Of a stretch of 64,000 nt of DNA, positions 41,766 to 51,155 are shown one piece after another. The stretch comes from Bordetella genomosp. 12 (GTDB taxonomy: Bacteria; Pseudomonadota; Gammaproteobacteria; Burkholderiales; Burkholderiaceae_B). Position numbers and translations under genes: made by a program. The stretch covers positions 806,001 to 870,000 of the forward strand of contig NZ_NEVU01000001.1 of NCBI RefSeq assembly GCF_002261355.1, in the 5' to 3' direction. Positions within the stretch are counted from its first letter, which is position 1. Every line of letters begins with the position of its first letter. Below the pieces are notes generated by a model, which made no database searches, was not told the origin of the DNA, and worked only from the letters and a program-made list of their open reading frames with translations.

Positions 41766-42950
41766 ATGGAGCAGGTGCAGGCGGCCGCGGAGCTGGGCAG
41801 TTGGGAGATGCCCGGGGAACTCCGCATGCTGGAGGAAACTGTCAGGCGTTTTATGCGCCAGGAGGTGGCGCCGTTGGAGGACAGGCTGGAGCACGACGCC
41901 TATGCCCTGCCGCCGGCCGACCTGGCCCGATTGCAGGCCAAGGCGCGAGAGCTGGGCCTGTGGTGCGTGCAAAGCCCCGAGGCCTACGGGGGCGCGGGGT
42001 TGAACCTGCTGGGCCAATGCATTGTCGCGGAGGAGTCCGCCAAGTGCCGCATGGGCGCTTACATTCCGGCTTGCGGGGCCTTCGGTTTCGATCCTCCCAG
42101 CATCATCTTCGGCGGAACGCCGGAACAGATACGCAAGTACGCGGTGCCTGCCATCGAACGTGGCGAGAAGGCGTTTTTTGCCATCAGCGAACCGGGCGGC
42201 GGGTCGGACCCGGCCCGGGCGATCCAGACGCGGGCGGAGCGTGTGGGCGATCACTATGTGCTCAACGGCACCAAGATCTGGATCACCGCGGCAAGCGAGT
42301 CGCGCTGGGGGGTGGCATTCGCGCGCACCGGGCCAGGCCGGGATGGTGTGACGGCCTTCATCATCAATATGGATCGCCCCGGCGTGTCCACCAAGGTGAT
42401 TCCGGTGATACGCGCCTATGCGCCGTATGAGCTGCACTTCAATGACTACAAAGTGCCGCTGGAGGATGTGCTGGGCGAAGTGGGCAAGGGGTTCGCGCTG
42501 GTGGATCGCCTGCTGGTGCATGGGCGCGTGCCTTATGCGGCCGGCACGCTGGGCATCGCCCAGGCCGCGCTCGAGATCGCCATCGATTGGGCGCGTCAGC
42601 GCAGCACGTTCGGTGCCTTGCTGGCCGACCGGCAAGCGGTGCAATGGATGATCGCCGATTCGGAAATCGAGTTGCGCGCCGCGCGGCTGCTGGTCTATCA
42701 GGCCGCCTGGAAGGCCGACCGGGGTCAGGACATCAAGGTGGATGCCTCCATCGCGAAGGTCTGCGCCACGGAGACCGCCGGGCGGGTCGTCGACCGCTGC
42801 ATTCAGATTCTGGGCGGGATGGGCGTGGCCTGCGAAATGCCGCTGGAGCGCTGGTACCGCGAACTGCGCATCAAGCGCATCGGCGAAGGTCCCTCGGAAG
42901 TGCAGCGCATGGTGGTCGCCCGCCATCTGCTTGGCAACCGATCCAAATAA
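41766..42950 (+). CDS. Acyl-CoA dehydrogenase
   Basis: A 394-residue FAD flavoprotein. The N-terminal helical part (1-120), the FAD/substrate-binding middle (AFFAISEPGGGSDPARAIQTRA, LNGTKIWITAA), and the C-terminal four-helix part ending in IGEGPSEVQRMVVARHLLG are all present, so it appears intact. It introduces a double bond into an acyl-CoA and passes electrons to ETF. It is the first gene of a tightly packed plus-strand operon with an enoyl-CoA hydratase, a CoA-transferase, a keto acid cleavage enzyme, a quinone reductase-like protein and an amidohydrolase. The motif spacing is like the glutaryl/short-branched-chain type; the substrate is unknown. Confidence 0.92.
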   Translation: MEQVQAAAELGSWEMPGELRMLEETVRRFMRQEVAPLEDRLEHDAYALPPADLARLQAKARELGLWCVQSPEAYGGAGLNLLGQCIVAEESAKCRMGAYIPACGAFGFDPPSIIFGGTPEQIRKYAVPAIERGEKAFFAISEPGGGSDPARAIQTRAERVGDHYVLNGTKIWITAASESRWGVAFARTGPGRDGVTAFIINMDRPGVSTKVIPVIRAYAPYELHFNDYKVPLEDVLGEVGKGFALVDRLLVHGRVPYAAGTLGIAQAALEIAIDWARQRSTFGALLADRQAVQWMIADSEIELRAARLLVYQAAWKADRGQDIKVDASIAKVCATETAGRVVDRCIQILGGMGVACEMPLERWYRELRIKRIGEGPSEVQRMVVARHLLGNRSK

Positions 42951-42966
42951 CGCGAACGGAGCATTC

Positions 42967-43740
42967 ATGTCCATCGATTACACCGTCGAAGACGGCATTG
43001 CCGTCATTACGATCAACCGTCCCGAACGCATGAACGCCATGGACCTGGAGCACTACCAGGCCCTGTCCGCCGCCTGGCAGCGGGTGCGCGACGATTCGCA
43101 GGTCCGCGTGGCCATCATTACCGGCGCCGGCGATCGCGCCTTCACCGCCGGGGCGGACATCAAAACCTTTGTCTCCGCGCCTTCTCCCTGGGATGAGATG
43201 TGGTTGACGCAGCGCGATCAACTGCTCAATCGCGGGCTCGAGGTCTGGAAGCCGGTCATCGCGGCCGTCAACGGCTTGTCGCTGGGCGGCGGAACGACGC
43301 TGTTGTTCGCCACCGATATCCGCGTCGCGGCCGAGCACGCGACGTTCAGCCTGGCCGAGGTCAAGCGCGGCATCGTGGCCGGCAATGGCGGCACGCAGCG
43401 GGTGATGTCGCAGATTCCCTATGCCTTGGCGATGGAGCTGACGCTGACCGGCGATGCGATCGATGCGCAGACGGCGCTGCGCTGGGGGCTGATCAACAAA
43501 GTGGTGCCGCGCGAGCAGTTGATGGACGCGGCCATGGCCTATGCCAGGCGGATCGCGGTCAATGCGCCGTTGGCGGTGCAGGCGGCCAAGGAGCTGGCCT
43601 TGCGCAGCCGCGATATGGACCTGAACACCGGATTGCGGGTCGAGGCCCTGGTGAACCGGCTGCTGCAGGAAACCGCCGATGCCAAGGAGGGGCCCGCGGC
43701 GTTTGCCGAGAAGCGTCCGGCGCGCTTCGAGGGGCGGTGA
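42967..43740 (+). CDS. Enoyl-CoA hydratase/isomerase family protein
   Basis: A 257-residue crotonase-fold enzyme. Oxyanion-hole segments are RAFTAGADIKTF (about 55-66) and VNGLSLGGGTTLLFATDIRVAAE (about 99-121), followed by EVKRGIVAGNGGTQRV. ATG 42967 follows the dehydrogenase by 16 bases and has GGAG upstream; the longer open frame to 42742 lies inside the dehydrogenase. It should hydrate or isomerise the product of the acyl-CoA dehydrogenase. Confidence 0.9.
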   Translation: MSIDYTVEDGIAVITINRPERMNAMDLEHYQALSAAWQRVRDDSQVRVAIITGAGDRAFTAGADIKTFVSAPSPWDEMWLTQRDQLLNRGLEVWKPVIAAVNGLSLGGGTTLLFATDIRVAAEHATFSLAEVKRGIVAGNGGTQRVMSQIPYALAMELTLTGDAIDAQTALRWGLINKVVPREQLMDAAMAYARRIAVNAPLAVQAAKELALRSRDMDLNTGLRVEALVNRLLQETADAKEGPAAFAEKRPARFEGR

Positions 43741-43742
43741 GC

Positions 43743-44939
43743 ATGAGCCGCGAGCTGCCTTTGCATGGCGTGACGGTGATCGATCTGGGGCAGATCTATA
43801 ACGGCCCCTACGCGACCTTCCTGATGGCGATGGCCGGTGCCCGCGTCATCAAGGTCGAGCCTCCGGGAGGCGAGAACCTGCGCCGGCGCAGCGTCGTGGG
43901 CGGCGCGGCGCTGCCTTTCGCCATGCTCAATTCCAACAAGCGGTTTGTCTCGCTCAACCTCAAGGAGCAGCGCGGCCGCGAGATCCTGCGCACCATGGTC
44001 CGGCGCAGCGATGCCTTGCTGGAGAACTTCGCGCCCGGGGTGATGGACCGCCTGGGCGTGGGTTACGACGCGCTGCGCGAGATCAATCCCCGTCTGATCT
44101 ACGCCTCGGGGTCGGGGTATGGCCTGTCCGGGCCTTACCGGGACTTGCCCGCCATGGATCTCACGGTGCAGGCGGCCTCGGGCATCATGAGCGTGACGGG
44201 CTTCCCCGACCGGTCTCCGGTGCGCGCGGGCCCGGCCGTCTGTGACTTCTCGGGCGGCGTGCATCTGTACGGCGCGGTCATGACCGCGCTGTTCGAGCGC
44301 GAGCGCACGGGCCTGGGCCGGCGCGTCGAGGTCGCCATGCTGGAAGCCGTCTACGCCTCGCTCAGTTCCAGCCTGGGGTTGTGGTACGGCTCCGGGGGCG
44401 AGGCGCCGGCGCGCACCGGCAACCGCCATGGCGGCCTGGCCGAATCGCCCTACAACGTCTATCCGGCCGCCGATGGCCATATCGCGATTCTGTGTGTCGG
44501 CGAAACGCATTGGAAGAGCCTGCTGACCGCCCTGGACCGCGAGGATCTGCTGCAGGACGAGCGCTTCTCCACCCTCGCGGGCCGTGTCGCGCACATGGAA
44601 ACGGTCGACGCGCTGGTCGGCGAGTTCACCGCGGGCCTGAGCAAGGCCGAGTTGATGCGGCGCCTGCAGGCCCAGCGCGTGCCGTGCGCGGCGGTTCGCG
44701 ATCTGGAGGAGGTCACGTCGGATCCTCACCTGCACGAGCGCGGCTTTCTGGAAGAGGTCGATCATCCGCAATACGGGCGCGTCACGCTGCCCCGCTCGCC
44801 CATGCGTTACGAAGACTCCGCGCTGCCGGCCATCGAGCCCAGCGCGGAGCTGGGGGCGCACAACGAAGACATCTACGGCGGATGGCTGGGCATGCCGGCG
44901 GCCGACTTGCAGGCCTTGCGCGCCGACGGTGTGATCTGA
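43743..44939 (+). CDS. CaiB/BaiF family (class III) CoA-transferase
   Basis: A 398-residue class III CoA-transferase. Key parts: TVIDLGQIYNGPYATFLMAMAGARVIKVEPPGG, NSNKRFVSLNLK, the catalytic aspartate in AMDLTVQAASGIMSVTG, and AVCDFSGGVHLYGA. It begins two bases after the hydratase stop. It would activate the imported acid by moving CoA from another thioester such as succinyl-CoA. The N-terminal Rossmann-like and C-terminal parts are complete. Confidence 0.92.
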   Translation: MSRELPLHGVTVIDLGQIYNGPYATFLMAMAGARVIKVEPPGGENLRRRSVVGGAALPFAMLNSNKRFVSLNLKEQRGREILRTMVRRSDALLENFAPGVMDRLGVGYDALREINPRLIYASGSGYGLSGPYRDLPAMDLTVQAASGIMSVTGFPDRSPVRAGPAVCDFSGGVHLYGAVMTALFERERTGLGRRVEVAMLEAVYASLSSSLGLWYGSGGEAPARTGNRHGGLAESPYNVYPAADGHIAILCVGETHWKSLLTALDREDLLQDERFSTLAGRVAHMETVDALVGEFTAGLSKAELMRRLQAQRVPCAAVRDLEEVTSDPHLHERGFLEEVDHPQYGRVTLPRSPMRYEDSALPAIEPSAELGAHNEDIYGGWLGMPAADLQALRADGVI

Positions 44940-44965
44940 ACCCGCTATCCCTTCAGGAGACAACC

Positions 44966-45898
44966 ATGGCCACCAGCCGAAAAGTCATCATTTCATGCGC
45001 CGTGACCGGCGCCATCCATACGCCCTCCATGTCCCGCTATCTGCCCGTCACCGCCGCGCAGATCGCCGACGATGCGGTAGCCGCCGCCGAGGCAGGCGCG
45101 GCGATTCTGCATCTGCACGCGCGCGATCCGGGCAATGGCAAGCCGGATCAACGGCCGGAGGCCTTTGCGCCGTTTCTGGCCGACATCCGGCGCCGCAGCC
45201 AGGCCGTGGTGAACATCACGACGGGAGGCAGTCCCTATATGACGGTCGAGGAGCGCCTGCGGCCGACGGCGACGTTCAAGCCCGAGCTGGCGTCGCTGAA
45301 CATGGGGTCGATGAACTTCGGCCTGTTCCATCTGCTGGATAAGTACAAGGACTTCCAGCATGCCTGGGAGCGCGAGCATCTGGAGAACTCGCGCGAGCTG
45401 GTGTTTCGCAATACCTTCAAGGATATCGAGCACATTCTCCAAACCGGCACGGCCAACGGCACGCGTTTCGAGTTCGAGTGCTATGACACCAGCCATCTCT
45501 ATACGCTGCGGCATTTTCTCGACCGGGGGCTGGTCAAGGGGCCGCTGTTCATTCAGACGGTCTTCGGGATACTGGGCGGCATTGGCACCCATCCGGAGGA
45601 CGTGCAGCATCTGCGGCGCACGGCAGACCGCTTGTTCGGCGACCAGTATCAGTGGTCGGTGCTCGGCGCGGGCGCGGCCCAGATGAAGGTGGCGGCGATC
45701 GCGCTGGCCGGCGGCGGGAACGTGCGTGTTGGGCTGGAGGACTCGCTGTGGGCCGGCCCCGGGCGCTTGGCCACGGGCAGTGCCGAGCAGGTGCGCATCG
45801 TGCGTCAAGTGATCGAAAGCATGGGCATGTCGGTCGCCACGCCGGATGAGGCGCGCCAGATGCTCGCGCTCAAGGGCGGCGACGCCGTCGCCTTCTGA
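44966..45898 (+). CDS. Beta-keto acid cleavage enzyme (BKACE, DUF849)
   Basis: A 310-residue TIM-barrel enzyme of the DUF849/Kce family. The zinc motif is H-x-H in AILHLHARDP, with NITTGGSPYMTVEER, ASLNMGSMNFG, ECYDTSHLY, QTVFGILGGIGTHPED and NVRVGLEDSLW as family signatures. AGGAGA at 44955-44960 precedes ATG 44966. These enzymes condense a beta-keto acid with acetyl-CoA and split it into acetoacetate and a new CoA ester (Kce acts on 3-keto-5-aminohexanoate). The exact keto acid is not deducible here. Confidence 0.92.
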   Translation: MATSRKVIISCAVTGAIHTPSMSRYLPVTAAQIADDAVAAAEAGAAILHLHARDPGNGKPDQRPEAFAPFLADIRRRSQAVVNITTGGSPYMTVEERLRPTATFKPELASLNMGSMNFGLFHLLDKYKDFQHAWEREHLENSRELVFRNTFKDIEHILQTGTANGTRFEFECYDTSHLYTLRHFLDRGLVKGPLFIQTVFGILGGIGTHPEDVQHLRRTADRLFGDQYQWSVLGAGAAQMKVAAIALAGGGNVRVGLEDSLWAGPGRLATGSAEQVRIVRQVIESMGMSVATPDEARQMLALKGGDAVAF

Positions 45899-45913
45899 TC
45901 CGCCAGGTGCGCG

Positions 45914-46603
45914 ATGAATGTCCTGATCGTGTTCGCCCACCCCGAGCCGGCCAGTTTCAGCGGGGCGTTGCGGGACACCGCCTGCGCCACGCTTAAAGCG
46001 CTGGGACATCAGCTGCAGGTTTCCGACCTGTATCGCATGGAGTTTTCCGCCGTGGGCGATGTGGACGACTTTGTCCATGATGTCTGCGATACGCCGTTCG
46101 ATTATCAGTCCGAGCAGCGCCTGGCCCACCAGCGCGGCAGCTATTGCGCGGAGATTGCCGCCGAGCAGGAGAAATTGCGCTGGTGCGATCTGGTGATGCT
46201 GAACTTCCCGCTGTGGTGGTTCGGTCCGCCGGCCATTCTCAAGGGCTGGATAGACCGCGTCATGTCCGTGGGCTTTGCCTATGATGCCGACCGGCGCTTC
46301 GAGCGCGGCGCGCTGAGCGGCCGCCAGGCCATGGTGACCATCACGACGGGCAGTCCGGCCGCGCGGTTTTCGCTGGACAGCCCGCGCGCCTACACCGATC
46401 TCGCGGGAACGCTATTGCCCTTGAACAAGGGGCTGTTTCCTTATGTCGGCATGACGGCCTTGCCGCCGTTTGCCGCCTACGCCGTGGCCAAGGTCGATCC
46501 CGAGGCGCGGGCGGACTATCTGCGGCAGTATCGCGCCCATCTGATCGCTCAGATCGGGCGCGCGCAGCCAGGCGGCGCATGCCCGCCAGGAGAACCCTCA
46601 TGA
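45914..46603 (+). CDS. NAD(P)H:quinone oxidoreductase-like flavodoxin-fold protein
   Basis: A 229-residue flavodoxin-2 family protein related to NQO1/ribosyldihydronicotinamide dehydrogenase and MdaB/KefF: MNVLIVFAHPEPASFSGAL (FMN/FAD phosphate site), LVMLNFPLWWFGPPAILKGWIDRV, and VTITTGSPAARF. It probably catalyses two-electron reduction of a quinone or an activated C=C or nitro group. It follows the keto acid cleavage gene by 15 bases and overlaps the amidohydrolase start (ATGA). Confidence 0.87.
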   Translation: MNVLIVFAHPEPASFSGALRDTACATLKALGHQLQVSDLYRMEFSAVGDVDDFVHDVCDTPFDYQSEQRLAHQRGSYCAEIAAEQEKLRWCDLVMLNFPLWWFGPPAILKGWIDRVMSVGFAYDADRRFERGALSGRQAMVTITTGSPAARFSLDSPRAYTDLAGTLLPLNKGLFPYVGMTALPPFAAYAVAKVDPEARADYLRQYRAHLIAQIGRAQPGGACPPGEPS

Positions 46604-47655
46604 GTCATCCCGCCTATATCGGCAACCAGCCGCGCAACAGTGCCGACCTGGGACGTTGGCTGGGGCGCCGCGCGCGCGAAGCCGCCTTGGAGCCGGAGCT
46701 GCCCATCATCGATGCGCACCACCATTTGTGGGATTTCCCCGCCGTGGGGAACCGCTATCTGTTGCCCGATTATCTGGCCGATGTGCAGGGCGGGCACAAC
46801 ATCGTCGCCAGCGTCTACGTCGAGGCCGCCGCCATGTGGCGGGCTGACGGCCCCGAGGCCTTGCGCCCGGTCGGAGAGGTGGAGTTCGCCGCGGGGATGG
46901 CCGCCATGGCCGACAGCGGCACCTATGGCCCTTGCCGGATCGCCGCGGCCATCGTGGCGCACGCCGATTTGCGGCTGGGCGCGCAGGTGCGCGAGGTGCT
47001 GCTCGCGCAGCAGGCGGCGGCGGGCGGGCGCCTGCGCGGTATACGCCATCAGGTCGCGCATGCCACCGGCGCCGTGGGGAAGTACATCAAACATCCCGTG
47101 GACGCCGACCTCATGTACCAGGCCGGGTTTCGGGCGGGGGTCGCGCAACTGGCGCCGTTGGGCTTGAGCTTCGATGCCTGGCTGTACCATCCGCAGCTCG
47201 CCGGCCTGCGGGACTTGGCGCGCGCGTTTCCCGACACCGTCATCGTGCTCAACCACGTGGGCGGCGTGCTGGGCGTGGACGCCTACGCTGGCCGGCAGGC
47301 GCAGGCCTTTGCGCAGTGGAGCGAGCAGATGGCCGCCTTGGCCGACTGCCCGAATGTGGTCGTCAAGCTGGGCGGGATGGGCATGCCGGTGTTCGGCTTC
47401 GGGTTTGAGACGGGCGACGGCCCGCCTACCTCCGCGCAATTGGCCGAGCGCTGGCAGCCGTACATCGAGCGGTGCATCGGGCTTTTCGGCGCGCAACGCT
47501 GTCTCTTCGAGAGCAATTTTCCGGTGGATCGCCAGTCCTGCGACTACAACGCCTTGTGGAATGCGTTCAAGCTTGCGACGCAATCCCTGCCATCGGCAGA
47601 CCGCCGGGCCGTCTTCATGGAAACGGCCCGGCGCGTGTACCGCATCGCGATCTAA
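46600..47655 (+). CDS. Amidohydrolase-2 family hydrolase (PDC-lactonase-like)
   Basis: A 351-residue TIM-barrel hydrolase of the amidohydrolase_2 family: metal H-x-H in IIDAHHHLWDFPAVG, a VYVEAA strand, later HQVAHATG, LNHVGGVLG with a conserved histidine, and FESNFPVDRQS with the catalytic aspartate. The family includes L-rhamnono- and fuconolactonases, 2-pyrone-4,6-dicarboxylate lactonase and ACMS decarboxylase. ATG 46600 overlaps the previous stop and follows AGGAGA; the ATG at 46579 has no such site. It is the last gene of the operon and its stop overlaps by four bases the convergent TTT receptor stop. Confidence 0.88.
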   Translation: MSHPAYIGNQPRNSADLGRWLGRRAREAALEPELPIIDAHHHLWDFPAVGNRYLLPDYLADVQGGHNIVASVYVEAAAMWRADGPEALRPVGEVEFAAGMAAMADSGTYGPCRIAAAIVAHADLRLGAQVREVLLAQQAAAGGRLRGIRHQVAHATGAVGKYIKHPVDADLMYQAGFRAGVAQLAPLGLSFDAWLYHPQLAGLRDLARAFPDTVIVLNHVGGVLGVDAYAGRQAQAFAQWSEQMAALADCPNVVVKLGGMGMPVFGFGFETGDGPPTSAQLAERWQPYIERCIGLFGAQRCLFESNFPVDRQSCDYNALWNAFKLATQSLPSADRRAVFMETARRVYRIAI

Positions 47656-48623
47656 AGCACCGATACGCCCGCATCGCGGGTCAGCTTGCCCCACAGGTCC
47701 AACTGGGCGCGGATGTAGGCCGAGAACTCCTGCGGTGTGCCCGGCGCCGGCAGCATGCCCATGCTGTCGAAGAACTGCCGGGTGTCGGGGGCCTGCAGCG
47801 CGGCGACGAAGGCGGCATTGACCTTGTTCACGATGGCCGGCGGGGTGCCGGCCGGCGCGAACAGGCCGACCCAGGAAGCGAATTCATAGCCGTCCACGCC
47901 TGACTCGGCCAGCGGCGCCACGTCCGGACTGGACGGCAGACGCTGCCGGCTCGTGACCCCCAAGGCGCGCAGTTTGCCGCTCTCCAGATAGGGGCGCGTG
48001 ACCATGACATCGGTGATCATGTAGTCCAGGCGTCCGCCGATCAGATCCGTGACGGCTTGCGGCGTGCCGGCGTAGGGGACGCCCAGACTCTGGATCCCGG
48101 TGAGCGACTTGAGCAGTTGCGCGGCGGCCAGCCCGCCGGAATTGCCGGTGCCGTAGTTCAGCTTGCCGGGGTTCTCGCGCGCGTAGCGCAGGAACTCCGT
48201 CATGTTGCGGGCAGGCAGGTCGGCGCGCACCACCATCATGAGCGGGTTGGACGTCAGCTGCGTCACCGGACTGAAGTCCTTGACCGGGTCGTAGCCGATG
48301 TCCTTCATCATGTAGACATTGGCGGCGTGGGTCGAGTTGGTGCCGAGCAGCAGCGTGTAGCCGTCGGGCTTGGCGCGCGCGACCTCGCGCGCGGCCACGC
48401 TGCCCTGCGCGCCCACTTTGGGCTCGACCACGATGGGTTGGCCCAGCGTGGCGCTGGCCTGCTTGCCCAGGTAGCGCGCGATGATGTCCGAGCCGGATCC
48501 GGCCGGAAAGGAGATGACCAGCCGGATGGGGCGGTCGGGATAGTTGGCCGCCGGGTCGGCGGCCACGGCCGGGCCGGCCGTGGCGGCGGCGAGCGCGAAG
48601 GCGGTCAGGGTGCGGATGAGCAT
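47652..48623 (-). CDS. TTT-family (Bug) solute-binding receptor
   Basis: A 323-residue periplasmic receptor. The signal peptide ends at AVAADPA; the mature protein begins YPDRPIRLVISFPAGSGSDIIAR, and VVEPKVGAQGSVAAREVA and GVPYAGTPQAVTDLIGG are family motifs. It differs from the usual pattern in SGSD instead of GGxD in the first loop. It is downstream of the LivK-like gene on the minus strand by 13 bases, giving two different receptor types in one transcript. The ligand is unknown. Confidence 0.92.
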   Translation of the reverse strand: MLIRTLTAFALAAATAGPAVAADPAANYPDRPIRLVISFPAGSGSDIIARYLGKQASATLGQPIVVEPKVGAQGSVAAREVARAKPDGYTLLLGTNSTHAANVYMMKDIGYDPVKDFSPVTQLTSNPLMMVVRADLPARNMTEFLRYARENPGKLNYGTGNSGGLAAAQLLKSLTGIQSLGVPYAGTPQAVTDLIGGRLDYMITDVMVTRPYLESGKLRALGVTSRQRLPSSPDVAPLAESGVDGYEFASWVGLFAPAGTPPAIVNKVNAAFVAALQAPDTRQFFDSMGMLPAPGTPQEFSAYIRAQLDLWGKLTRDAGVSVL

Positions 48624-48636
48624 GGCGTGTCTCCGC

Positions 48637-49848
48637 TCAGGGCTTGACCAAGGGGCATTCGCTTTCGGACAGCGGCCAGTAGATCTGGTCGGCCGGCAGC
48701 GTGGACAGGATCTTGTAATAGTCCCAAGGCCCTTTCGATTCCTGCGGCGTCTTGACCTGCGCGACCAGCATGTCGTGCAGCATCACGCCATCCTCGCGCA
48801 GTTTGCCATTGTGGGTGAAGACGTCGTCGACGGGCAGTTCCCGCATTTTCTTCATGACCGTCATGGCGTCGGTGGTGCCGGCGGCCTGCACCGCTTTCAG
48901 ATAGTGACCCACGCTGGAGTAGACGCTGGCCTGCACCATGGTCGGCATGGCTTTGCGGATATCGTAGAAACGTTTGGCCCAGGCGCGGGTTTCATCGTTC
49001 TGGTCCCAGTAGAACGAGGTCGTCAGCACCAGGCCCTGGGCGCGTTGCAGCCCGAGCGCATGGATGTCGGTCAGGAAGGTGATGAAGGAGACCACTTTCT
49101 GCTTGCCGCGTGTCAGGCCGAATTCCTGCGCCTGCTTGATGGCGGTCACCAGATCCGCGCCGCCCGTGGCCAGCGCCACCACATCGGCGCCCGAGGCCTG
49201 GGCCTGCAGCAGATAAGACGAGAAATCTGTGGTGTTCAGCGGATGCCGCACTTTGCCGACCACCGTGCCGCCGTTGGCCTCGACGTACTTGGTGGCGTCA
49301 CGCTCCAGGGCGTGGCCGAAGGTATAGTCCACGGTGATGAAGAACCATTTCTTGCCGCCTTCCTTCATGGCGCCCTTGACGGTGCTCATGGCCTGGGACT
49401 TGGTGTTCCATGCCCACACCGCGCCGACGGGCGAGCAGGCCGAGTTCACCAGGGATTCGGTACCGGAGGCCGAGGTCAGGACGACGGCCTTGCGCGATTC
49501 CGTGGCGGCCTGCTGAATCGCCAGGGCCGCGGCGCTCGAGGCAATGTCGGCCAGCGCGGTGACGCCTTCGTTGTCCATCCATTTGCGGGCCAGGCTGGAG
49601 GCGATCTCGACTTTGTTCTGGTGATCCGCGCAGAGAATTTCGATGGGGCGATCGAGGACCTTGCCGCCGAAATCCGTGGCGGCCATTTTGGCGGCGGCGC
49701 AAGACCCCGCGCCGCCCAGGGCGCTGAACGTGCCGCCCATGTCGCTGAGCAAACCGATCTTCACGGGCTGGGCCATCGCGCCGGCAGCAACGCCGGCTCC
49801 CACCAACCAGACTGCGGCCAGCTTAGCCAGATGCGCACTTATCTTCAT
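48637..49848 (-). CDS. LivK-like ABC transporter solute-binding protein
   Basis: A 403-residue periplasmic-binding protein of the branched-chain amino acid/amide (type I) group. The signal peptide ends at AMAQP; the mature part starts VKIGLLSDMGGTFSALGGAGS. The motifs VVLTSASGTESLVNSACSP, FFITVDYTFGHALERDA and YYKILSTLPADQIY are typical. AAGGAGA precedes ATG 49848; the longer frame to 50013 lies in the CoA-transferase. The transporter operon at 37.4-40.7 kb has no receptor, so this protein may serve it. It is similar to the receptor at 55537 (same YWDQN and ESKG-WD segments). Confidence 0.92.
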   Translation of the reverse strand: MKISAHLAKLAAVWLVGAGVAAGAMAQPVKIGLLSDMGGTFSALGGAGSCAAAKMAATDFGGKVLDRPIEILCADHQNKVEIASSLARKWMDNEGVTALADIASSAAALAIQQAATESRKAVVLTSASGTESLVNSACSPVGAVWAWNTKSQAMSTVKGAMKEGGKKWFFITVDYTFGHALERDATKYVEANGGTVVGKVRHPLNTTDFSSYLLQAQASGADVVALATGGADLVTAIKQAQEFGLTRGKQKVVSFITFLTDIHALGLQRAQGLVLTTSFYWDQNDETRAWAKRFYDIRKAMPTMVQASVYSSVGHYLKAVQAAGTTDAMTVMKKMRELPVDDVFTHNGKLREDGVMLHDMLVAQVKTPQESKGPWDYYKILSTLPADQIYWPLSESECPLVKP

Positions 49849-49933
49849 GGTGTCTCCTTCTCGGGCCGCTCTCTGTCGGAGCGCCTGGGTATTGCCGCGC
49901 CAACGGGACGCGGCGGCCGTTCTGCTCAATGCG

Positions 49934-51139
49934 TCATGGTTTGCCTGCGGCCCCGGCTTGGGCGCTCTGGGCCACCCCGGCGGACAGCAGGGCGTCGATG
50001 TCGCCGTCGCCATACCCCAGCTCGGCCAGGATCTGGCGCGAATGCTCGCCCAGGCCCGGAGGCGCGCTGCGCATGGCCGGGCGCACCCCGTCGAAGGTGA
50101 CCGGGGCGGCGATGGTTTTTCCCGTCGCGCCTTCCAGCACCATGCCGCGCGCCTGCATGTGCGGGTGGTCGAGTAAATCCTGCAGGCTGTTTAGCGGCGC
50201 GGCGGGTACGCCGGCGGCCGTCAGGCGTTCGAGCCAGTCGGCGCAGGTCCGCGAGCCGATCAGCTGCTGCACCAGGGCGATGGTCTCGGCGGCATGCTTG
50301 ACCCGCGCGCCATTGGTGGCAAAGCGCGGATCGCTGGCGGCTTGCGGCGCTTCGGCGGCTTTGCAGAAGCGATTCCAGAGGTTGTCGTTGGGGATGCCGA
50401 TGAGAATGTCGCGGTCCTGGGCCTGAAAGACCTGATACGGGCAGAGCGAGGGATGGCCGGAGCCCGACTTGCCGGGCAGCTTCCCCGATTGCCAGTAGTT
50501 TTGCAGCGTGTAGCCCAGCAGGCCGGCCGCGCTGTCGAACAGCGAGACCTCGATCGCGGCGCCTTTGCCGGTGCGTTCGCGCTGCACCAGGGCGGCCAGG
50601 ATGCCGGACAAGGCATTCATGCCCGTGGCCTGATCGATGGGCGACATGGGCGAGCGCACCGGGCCGCCGCCGGGTTCGCCCGTGATGGACAGCATGCCGC
50701 TGAAGGCCTGCAGGATCAGGTCGTAACCCGGCAGCGCGCTCAAGGGGCCGTGCTGGCCGTAGCCCGAGATGCTGCAATAGACCAGCCGGGGGTTGACGCC
50801 CAGCAGCGTCTCGCGGCCCACGCCCAGGCGGGCGGCTACGCCCGGCGCGAAGCTTTCGATGACGACGTCCGCGGCGGCTGCGAGCTGGTGCGCGATGCGC
50901 TGGCCCGGCGCCGACTTCAGATCCAGCGCGATGCTGCGTTTATTGCGATTGGCCGACAGGAAGACCGCGCCGCAGCCCTGTGCGTCGTAGGGCGGCCAGT
51001 GCCGCGTTTCGTCGCCAATATCGATCGGCTCGACCTTGGTGACCTCGGCGCCGAAGTCACTCAGCATCTGGGCGCACAGCGGCCCGGCCAAGACTTTGGA
51101 TAGATCCAACACTTTCAACCCAGCCAAAGGAAAATTCAT
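49934..51139 (-). CDS. CaiB/BaiF family (class III) CoA-transferase
   Basis: A 401-residue class III CoA-transferase: LKVLDLSKVLAGPLCAQMLSDFGAEVTKVEP, ANRNKRSIALDLK, the catalytic aspartate in GYDLILQAFSGMLSITG, and SPIDQATGMNALSGILAAL. AAGGACGGAG precedes ATG 51139; the longer ATG at 51190 lies in the promoter. It is the first gene of the minus-strand operon followed by the LivK-like and TTT receptors, divergent from the GntR gene at 51324. It probably attaches CoA to the acid bound by those receptors. Confidence 0.92.
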   Translation of the reverse strand: MNFPLAGLKVLDLSKVLAGPLCAQMLSDFGAEVTKVEPIDIGDETRHWPPYDAQGCGAVFLSANRNKRSIALDLKSAPGQRIAHQLAAAADVVIESFAPGVAARLGVGRETLLGVNPRLVYCSISGYGQHGPLSALPGYDLILQAFSGMLSITGEPGGGPVRSPMSPIDQATGMNALSGILAALVQRERTGKGAAIEVSLFDSAAGLLGYTLQNYWQSGKLPGKSGSGHPSLCPYQVFQAQDRDILIGIPNDNLWNRFCKAAEAPQAASDPRFATNGARVKHAAETIALVQQLIGSRTCADWLERLTAAGVPAAPLNSLQDLLDHPHMQARGMVLEGATGKTIAAPVTFDGVRPAMRSAPPGLGEHSRQILAELGYGDGDIDALLSAGVAQSAQAGAAGKP

Positions 51140-51155
51140 TCTCCGTCCTTGGTTT

